Positions 58,177-64,000 of a stretch of DNA of 64,000 bases are shown one piece after another. The notes under the pieces were generated by a model. That model was given only the letters and a program-made list of their open reading frames with translations, was not told the origin of the DNA and made no database searches. The DNA is taken from the NCBI GenBank assembly GCA_018136815.1, contig CM030937.1, positions 3,709,820 through 3,773,819 on the forward strand. The letters run 5' to 3'. Source of the DNA: Isochrysis galbana (taxonomy: Eukaryota > Haptophyta > Isochrysidales > Isochrysidaceae). Every line of letters starts with the position of its first letter. Position 1 is the stretch's first letter. The position numbers were made by a program, and so were the translations under genes.

Positions 58177-59209
58177 TTATGACTGTGAGTGGCAGTATGG
58201 CCCCCGCAAGAGCTCGCAATGGCGAGCCTGGTGATGCCGTGCCGCATGCGATCAGCCAGCGGACTATCCGCGGACTGAGTGGCGCCAGCACTTTGGGCTG
58301 CAAGCTGACAATTCTCAATGGTCCCGGAACGTCGACGAGCTGTTCCCACACCACTCCGTCCGAGCTCACCTCAACTTGCAGAGAGTTGGGATTTGCGTTC
58401 GCATCCTGATTGTGGCACACTAGACTGATTGCCGCAAGAACAATGGGTGTCGGAAGTTGGATCTGAATTGAAGGTGGTGTGCCGATCGCGAGTCCTGTCG
58501 AAGCGTAGCCAACACGAGATGCTCGCCCGTGTGTTGGAGGGTGTGGGATGCGCACAGGATATCGACAGCGTTGGGACAACAGACCTTAAGCTGACGACAA
58601 GCCACGCCGTTCGTCGCGCAGCTATCACGAGAAATGCCCACAACACTCCTTGCAACATCTATGCCTCACACCGATTGCAGACGCTCATCAATCCCTCACG
58701 ACCCCCCTCCCCCTCACACAAACGTACCTGCATCATAACATCGGAGATGCGAAGCCACACCGGTGCCCTTGTCGCGCTCGTCCCCTCCCCATCCCCAACC
58801 TCAAAGAGCACCTTCACCATGTGCGGGCCATGCAGCGTGCCCTTGCCGAGCATCGTCACGACGCCCATGCCTAGGGAGTTGTGGATTACCCTCGTGCCCT
58901 GCTTCAGGATGATGTCGGCCCGGGACATAATGTCATCCGGGTTCTCGTCGTCCTCGTCCGATTCGAGCTCGTCGTCCTCGGCCCTCACGTCCTCGCCCTC
59001 TGTGTCAGCCTCCTCCGCCCATCGAGCGCGCACAGCGGCAACGGCAACGGCCTCGTCGTTCCTGCTTCTGCTTGCGCGCGCTGCTGTGTGCCGCAAGCGC
59101 GAACCTGCATGGCGAGGGCATGGGAGCCTCGTGAAAGTGGCCATGCATCCGCGCGTGTCGCACCACAAATGGGGCTAGCAACGCAGCCAGGCAGCTCACC
59201 TGGAGCCAT
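58177..59209 (-). CDS. Protein with acidic segment and discoidin (F5/8 C)-like domain, 3' end not found
   Basis: Exon 1 is only 10 nt (59209-59200; ATG GCT CCA G), donor GTGAGC. Exon 2 (59104 to 58728 or 58724) encodes a basic then acidic segment and a small beta-rich domain (GTRVIHNSLGMGVVTMLGKG, VWLRISDVMMQ). Exon 3 (about 58584-58177) encodes a discoidin-like jelly-roll: PPSIQIQLPTPIVLAAISLV, LQVEVSSDGVVWEQLVDVPG. The exon 2-3 junction is uncertain: donor GTACGT at 58727 gives phase 0, while GTTTGT 4 bases on gives the phase that fits exon 3. Exon 3 ends at GTGAGT (58176). Downstream lie repeats (57484-58142), so the remaining exons are lost, distant or displaced. Function unknown; discoidin domains bind glycans or lipids. 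Confidence 0.55.
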
Positions 59210-59369
59210 GGCCCCCCTCTCCCCCGCCTCTTGCCTCGCTGCCCCTCCCCTTGGCACGGGGCGCACGGCGGCTCGCGCCCCCAAATATGTAGTAAATATG
59301 TAAAAATATGTACAGGCCGAAAGCCCACCCAAATATGTAGAAAAATAAGTACATATTTTGGCTCAGGCC
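59210..59369 (+). repeat. AAATATGTA-rich repeat end
   Basis: Five AAATATGTA/AAATAAGTA units (59282-59352), then TACATATTTTGGCTCAGGCC. The organisation (AT-rich 9-mers ending in a GGCC-containing border) parallels the AATATCC modules at 4035, 5135 and 46230. Confidence 0.55.
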
Positions 59370-59887
59370 TAGCTGTACTGCAGGCCCTCGAACGCCAGAG
59401 CGTCAACTTGCAAAACTTGGCGGCCGCCAACGCACGGGAAGTGGACGTCAGTCCCTTGGAAGACGCCATTCGAGCACAGACAAACATGATCCAATCGGCG
59501 ATTCGTCAACAAAATACGCAAGTCGAAGGACCGTTGGCGCAGATTATGGCCAGTATTCAACGACTACTCGAGCAAGGGGCATCAACAGTCACTGAGGCTG
59601 ATGTGCAACCCATCACGCGTGCCATCGAGTCTCAAGCACTTCAAGTTGTTGATGGAACCTTAGTAGAACCCCAAGATGATTTACGCCTACTTGTAGAAGG
59701 CAATCGCGCACTCATAGACCGATTCACTGAAGGCATTAATCTGTTAGGGGGCGTCAATGTTAATTCTCTACAAGAGTTGCGACAGCAGAGTGCTCCGCTG
59801 TTTTCGGTACTGTGTTTCACCGTGTTTCCAAAAAAGCCAAAAACAGCTGTTTTTGGTGTGTTTCTAGACCTGACCCACCGTGTTTAA
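59370..59887 (+). CDS. ORF of foreign-looking composition, helical protein fragment
   Basis: An open frame from about 59369 to the TAA at 59885-59887 (the frame itself is open from 59231). Residues read as a soluble helical protein: RQSVNLQNLAAANAREVDVS, PLEDAIRAQTNMIQSAIRQQ, QVVDGTLVEPQDDLRLLVEG, RALIDRFTEGINLLGG. Codons are much less GC-rich than the neighbouring genes (TTAGTAGAACCCCAAGATGA). After about residue 190 it degrades (FFPKKPKTAVFGVFLD-like). No start of its own is obvious, as it follows a repeat end. It could be a remnant of an integrated virus-like or transposon gene; no family is recognised. Confidence 0.45.
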
Positions 59888-60299
59888 CATCTAGGGTGTT
59901 CGTCTTTTGATTTCAGTTAGGTTTTAGTAATAGTCTCATGTGTCATGTTATGTTGTTGTGGTATTATGCTTTCGCGATCGATCGTCGATCGACGGAGGGC
60001 GGCGAACGGCATATTTCTTTCTTCTATTAGAAGTTCTAGCTTCTACTTCTACTTCGACTTCAACTCTTCTACTATATTTCTTGTGGCTTGCGGGCCCGCT
60101 CGATACACTGGACAAGATCGAGATGTGAATGATGTGAGTGTGAATGAGACCATGTGGTGTTGGGTGTTGGGCATTATGGCGGTGTGAGCTGCGGGTCTCA
60201 GAGTGGGGAAAAAGTGACTCGGAGTCTCAGCTAGAGTGTGACTGTGACATATTATGGGGGTAGAGAGTGAGTAGTGAGTAGACTCTGAGTCAGAGGCAA
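59888..60299. other. AT-richer non-coding stretch
   Basis: Contains the palindromic GATCGATCGTCGATCGAC (59977-59994) and TTCTACTTCTACTTCGACTT short repeats. No gene. Confidence 0.35.
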
Positions 60300-60475
60300 A
60301 CCAATTACATGACTATTAATAGGTATTAATAGGCGATTAATAGGGGGTTTTGAGATGGCCGATTCATAGGCGATTAATCGGTGATTTTTTAGCCACCCTA
60401 TTAATCGGTTGGCTATTAATAGGTACTCATAGGGGATAGGGGGGTTTTGAAAACACCCTATTAATCGCGAGCCCT
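60300..60475. repeat. Cluster of TATTAATAGG / GATTAATCGG units in both orientations
   Basis: About ten copies of (T/G)ATTAATAGG, GATTAATCGG or their complements within 175 bp, interleaved with GGGGGTTTTGA. The complement CACCCTATTAATCG occurs twice. It can form many alternative hairpins. Confidence 0.7.
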
Positions 60476-60484
60476 AGCCTTGCA

Positions 60485-60640
60485 GTAGGGCTGTCTGCTC
60501 CTGGCAAGCCATCAGCCATCAGGCATGCCAAGAGCATGGGTGGTTCCTCCCCCATGGCATGTGAGGAGTGGAGAGAGGGGGGGGCTCGTGCCCCCCCATG
60601 GGCGAACCAAGTATAAACTTAGTTGCGATGCCGAGGTAGA
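60485..60640 (+). repeat. Short copy of the AAGTATAAACTTAGTT-ended repeat
   Basis: GCTCCTGGCAAGCCATCAG, GGGTGGTTCCTCCCCCATGG, GGGCTCGTGCCCCCCCATGG, AACCAAGTATAAACTTAGTT; matches 42500-42635. Confidence 0.8.
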
Positions 60641-60943
60641 GATAGGGAAACCTAGACAGAGTAGGTGTTGAGCCCAGAATCTTCAGATGTTTTTTGTCGC
60701 ATCGCGCCCAGATAACAGATAAAAATTAAGTTGTGAATTTGGACGCCGGAACGGCGCCAAAAACCAAAAACGGCGCAAAGCAGGTTGTGCGTTGTGCGTT
60801 GTGCCAGCTAGAGCTATACCACGTATCCTCCTCGTTTCTTTGTTGTAGTATAAATATGAAATATACATCCCTGCGCCTCGCCCCTGCGGGCCCCTCGGCT
60901 ACCCCGATTTGGCCCACACGGCGTGTTTGTGATCTGATCAAGA
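60641..60943 (-). other. 3' flank of the fucosyltransferase-like gene
   Basis: A tandem GTTGTGCGTTGTGCG near 60785-60800. No gene; probably 3' UTR. Confidence 0.35.
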
Positions 60944-61801
60944 TCAAGTGCTGAACTCATTTCCGGCAAGCTCCAAAGAGTGAACTTCAGGGTCGTAGTG
61001 CTTTCCGCCGAGCGACCGGACAATGTGCTCGTCATTGGATGTATCGAACCCTCGCATTCGACGGATCAGATAGATGGTGTCTGAGAAGGACGACAAGTAC
61101 GTCCCCATGAAGTGCGTGGCTTCCACGCAGGTGAAGAGGTCGACTACGGCGTACTGGATGCTCGTGTGACGTGACGCCCCTGCAGAGCAAACGTCCGTCG
61201 CCTCGAACTCTTCGCCGACCGGATCGCTCAGTGGCGAAGGTTGGATCGGAGCCACTACACGGATGCGATCCGGATAGCGGCGCAATAATGCCCTCTGTGT
61301 GTCCGCATTGTCCGTGGCTAGAAAGATGGGCAGCGGCGTGTGACGATCGAGGAAAGTACAAAAGGCGCTGTCAGGTGTCCTATCTCCAAACATCATTGAA
61401 TGGTCGGTGCGCCGCATGTGCACTGCAACGAAGGGTCCGTTGAAGGAGCCGACGACGCCAACGACAGCCTCCCGCAGACTTGGCAGAGGTACCAGCGCCC
61501 TGTACATCTCCGTTTCTGCGTCGTTATACTTGATTTGGGGGTGGGAATCGTACACACTTGCCGCAGATGGCCCGCCCTCTCGCTCGAGGGCGCTCTGGCT
61601 GGTCTGAGCAAGGTCCGCAGCGTCGCTGATGAAGGTGACTCCAGGCAGCGGCTCAAAAAGGTCTGAAAACTCGGCATCGCAGAAGCGTCCTCGCCGCCAG
61701 AGGACGACTAGTCGACGCCCACGCTGCTGAGCCACCAGCCTGTACGAGAGGACTGAGCGGAGCTTGTTGCACAGCCCCGCCTCGGCGCAGATGAAGTCCA
61801 T
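60944..61801 (-). CDS. Fucosyltransferase-like glycosyltransferase
   Basis: Single exon. I chose the ATG at 61801 (285 residues) because it puts the family start GLCNKLRSVLSYRLVA at the N-terminus; the frame is open to an ATG at 61939, so a 46-residue extension is possible. GGLCN(K/R)LR-type starts, VAVHMRRTDH, IFLATDNADTQRALL and TSIQYAVVDLFTCVEATHFM followed by SSFSDTIYLIRR match the GDP-fucose/O-fucosyltransferase-like fold, where the HxRxxD motif and the S-SFS near the end contact the nucleotide sugar. No membrane anchor is visible in the short form. It is divergent from the GT31 gene, 425 bp away. Confidence 0.7.
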   Translation of the reverse strand: MDFICAEAGLCNKLRSVLSYRLVAQQRGRRLVVLWRRGRFCDAEFSDLFEPLPGVTFISDAADLAQTSQSALEREGGPSAASVYDSHPQIKYNDAETEMYRALVPLPSLREAVVGVVGSFNGPFVAVHMRRTDHSMMFGDRTPDSAFCTFLDRHTPLPIFLATDNADTQRALLRRYPDRIRVVAPIQPSPLSDPVGEEFEATDVCSAGASRHTSIQYAVVDLFTCVEATHFMGTYLSSFSDTIYLIRRMRGFDTSNDEHIVRSLGGKHYDPEVHSLELAGNEFST

Positions 61802-62226
61802 ACGATGGAGTCTTCTCTCACAGCAAGCCACAGTGCACGCGGCCCCCTGCTGCCTCTCTGTGGCTCGACGGCCGCAGCCGCTCAGCACCGGTGCATCACG
61901 CGGGCCCGGTTGGGTGGAGAGCGCTCGCCCCCACGGCACAGCCGCGTCGAGCTAGGCGTCGAGCTAGCTAGCGCGTGCGATCCAGCAGGAGGGGGGGGGG
62001 GGGGAGTACAAAGTAAAAGAGACATCGCTCCCGTGAGAAAAGGAATTTGCAATATGGAAATATTCTTTACTCTCTATTTCTTTGGACCAAGGAGGGCGTC
62101 TCATCCAGTGCGACCTCCTGCGCCGCAGGAGGGGAGGGGGGAGGGAAGGGGGGAGGGAGGCTTCCTCGACGCCGAGAGCGAGCGGGAGGGAGAGGGAGCG
62201 GTCGCGCACGTGCGTGTTTGAAGGGT
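61802..62226. promoter_or_regulatory. Divergent intergenic region between two glycosyltransferases
   Basis: 425 bp, with a G-run (61990-62006) and GGGAGGG repeats (62122-62162). Possible shared promoter; no motif can be named. Confidence 0.35.
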
Positions 62227-63649
62227 ATGACTTCTCTCGTGCCGTCCGCTGCCCCCGCTGCCCCGCTCCTCGCCGCCATCGGAGTGCTGAGCGGAGGTGG
62301 GAAGAAGTATGAGGCGCGACGAGCGGTGCTGCGCCAAGCTTGGGTGGCTGACCCGCCGTCCGAGATCGCGGTGCGCTTCGTGATGCGGTGTGGTGGGCTC
62401 CCACCCGATGCACGCGAGCGGCACGAGCCGCAGGTGCTCTGCACCAACGTCTTGGCCTCCGAGGACCGCTTCCGCGGACCGATCCTTGCCCTCCTCGCGT
62501 GGTATGAGCATGCAGAGCATGCCTTCCCCACGGCTCGATTGTTTGGCAAGGCAGATGATGATGTGTACTTGCACTTGCCCACGATACTAAGACAGCTTGC
62601 TGCGATTCCCGTCGAGGCGTCTTCCTACGCCCTTTACGGCACATTTAGCTGGTGGCACCTGCTCCACGAGCCTGGCAGGCGCTTTCACTTTGCTGCTTAC
62701 GCCCCCAGACAGTCCTTCATCCGCATTGCGGCCAGACGGTGCGGGCTGGTTGAGCGATGCAATGAGCCCAACATCTCGTGTTGGGGACCATTCCCGTACC
62801 CTAATGGCCCATTCTTTGCGTTGGGCAGGAAGCTCGCAGCGCAGTTGGTTCGTGCACCAGGGATTGATTGGGATCGCCAAGCGTTCGATGCCTTGCCCGC
62901 CAATCATGGGATGATAGTTGAGGACGCCTGGCTGGGATCTGCGCTATGGAGGCACGTTGGCTATAACGCGCCTGTCGAGCTCTTTAAGCTAGGGAGCTAC
63001 GATCGTGTGTACTCCGACAACCTCAGATTCAAGGTGTCAAATGACGTCGCAATCTATCATTTCAGGTGTTGCTTGTTCGCAGCGGCTTGCTCCAACTGTG
63101 TATCACGCACGGCTGTCCGCGAAGCGTGCCGGTCGATTGCCAGATACGATGCTGTGCGCTGCACACTGACATCCGAGCACTGACTTCTCTTCTCATAGGA
63201 ATAAACTCATTCACCACGCCATCGTGCTACGGCATTATCTCAATCTTCATGGGTGCTCCACTCCTATGCGCTGGGAACGATCGCCCAAAGTGGATTGCTG
63301 CAATGGGAGTGCTCAGACGGCGGCAGCGGCGGGCATTCCGTTTGAGAGCAATGCGCCATCTCCCACGATTACCCGGGGTCTTGCCGCCGGGCGGCTGCCT
63401 CCCCATCGAGGACAAACAGCACATTCATGGGCCGAGTGGCAAGCTGTGTTCCAGTACGGTGAGTGCGACCGGAAAGGCGCAAACACCAACAACGAAGGCA
63501 ACAAGGGTGCTGAGGAGAATTACCTACTTGGTCGTGTGAACCTCCGGAATGTGACGCTCCTCGACCAATTAGGCATCACAGCGCTATTACCGAGTCAGGC
63601 GCGTCAATCTCCGGAAGCGCTTGCCCGTTGGATGCGATTCCGCACGTGA
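62227..63649 (+). CDS. GT31-type (beta-1,3-galactosyltransferase-like) glycosyltransferase
   Basis: Two exons, 62227-63065 and 63199-63649. The 133-bp intron (GTGTTG donor, CTCATAG acceptor) is in phase 2 and joins IYHFR to NKLIHHAIV. Length 429 residues. GT31 marks: RRAVLRQAWV, the DxD site FGKADDDVYLHLP (Asp110-112), YPNGPFFALGRKLA, and VEDAWLGSALWRH with the catalytic-type ED. Several cysteines in the second half suggest disulfides in a secretory location, but the N-terminus lacks a clear membrane segment (a short LLAAIGVL only). Without the intron the frame would end at 63183, so splicing changes the C-terminus. The sugar acceptor is unknown. Confidence 0.85.
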
Positions 63650-63739
63650 AAATGCGATCGCGATCTCGAGTCACAATAACACTACAACGTCACCATCAGC
63701 CATTAGCCATTGGTAGTTCGAACGTGCCGGGCGGCGGGC

Positions 63740-64000
63740 TAGCCACCCAACACATAGGTATAGGTGATACTAGGTGAGTCCCGAGGCAAGCTCGTAGAAT
63801 GTTTGATGTCAAGGTAGTCTCGTGGGGGCAATAATTTCCCCCGGTTGCACCCTCTCCCCCCTGCCTCTCCCACGCTTGCCTCGCTGGCCATGGGAGCAGC
63901 CCAGAAGCCTCTGTCTGCCTGGCGACCAGGGATGGGGGGAGTCAGCTCGAGGGCGGGCCCAGTCTGGGCGTGGGAGTGCGAATCGCGGCCTGCGCCCACT
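63740..64000 (-). repeat. Inverted copy of the element inserted in the LINE, runs off the window
   Basis: Reverse complement carries AGTGGGCGCAGG, CATCCCTGGTCGCCAGGCAG and GGCCAGCGAGGCAAGCGTGG, as at 49087-49215. Confidence 0.75.

Noticed and set aside
60300-60475. Possible internal telomere repeat
   Set aside because: Units are (A)TTAATAGG in both orientations with irregular spacing, not a TTTAGGG- or TTTTGGGG-type array.
62047-63183. GT31 gene read as one exon ending at 63183
   Set aside because: A good donor at 63066 and acceptor at 63198 restore a 151-residue continuation; the unspliced end is Cys/Arg-rich and looks intronic.

Overview
The window is nuclear DNA from a eukaryote. Genes carry short GT-AG introns (73 to 518 bp), the DNA is GC-rich, and about half of it is interspersed repeats, retroelement pieces and long poly-C or CT tracts. 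A flagellar dynein light chain of the Tctex2 type, a bacterial-type Mini-RNase III with a possible organelle-targeting leader, and hydroxyproline/serine-type plus GT31 glycosyltransferases point to a flagellated unicellular alga. A haptophyte or similar complex-plastid alga is my best guess, from overall style only. A 100-bp run of N (47184-47283) marks a scaffold gap.

Layout: 1-627 holds the first part of a U-box/Rab GTPase fusion gene (minus). 1024-6460 is repeat territory: a TIR family, a LINE 3' fragment, tandem duplications and starts of retroelement first ORFs. 6993-9935 is a four-exon gene (minus) joining an OTU1-like ubiquitin-fold domain to a NASP-type TPR histone-chaperone domain. 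It faces a Mini-RNase III gene (10222-10734). 11190-13640 is a nest of repeats in which two DNA-transposon MITEs can be cut out exactly by their target duplications. 14925-15909 is a three-exon Arf-family GTPase with a signal peptide and a ubiquitin-like LRLRGG site. 18545-20944 is an IQ-motif protein, and 23362-25674 a protein built of about seven copies of one small domain.

26600-30800 is again mobile DNA, including a TIR-flanked segment with the C-terminal zinc/RuvC end of a Fanzor (eukaryotic TnpB) protein. 31073-33136 is a Golgi-type glycosyltransferase. 34987-39764 is a six-exon gene with TPR, armadillo-like and methyltransferase parts and a repeated CxLEEN tail. 43357-44358 is a five-exon Tctex2 dynein light chain. 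44520-46500 holds retroelement 5' ends; a coiled-coil protein end abuts the gap at 46609-47183. 47284-51720 is a LINE whose reverse-transcriptase ORF is split by a 939-bp insertion with an 18-bp target duplication.

52187-56428 encodes a 1413-residue IBtk-like protein (ankyrin, RCC1, BTB/BACK, plus CCCH finger and PDZ). 58177-59209 is a gene with a discoidin-like exon, damaged or interrupted by repeats. 59370-59887 is an ORF of foreign-looking composition. 60944-63649 holds two divergent glycosyltransferases, a fucosyltransferase-like gene and a GT31 gene.

The cellular genes are unrelated housekeeping, trafficking, chromatin, flagellar and glycosylation functions. No operon or pathway cluster is seen, apart from the divergent glycosyltransferase pair. 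The most notable points are the Arf-like precursor whose LRLRGG site ends exactly before the residue matching Arf glycine 2, the Fanzor-bearing element, the unusual domain fusions, and the datable nested insertions.
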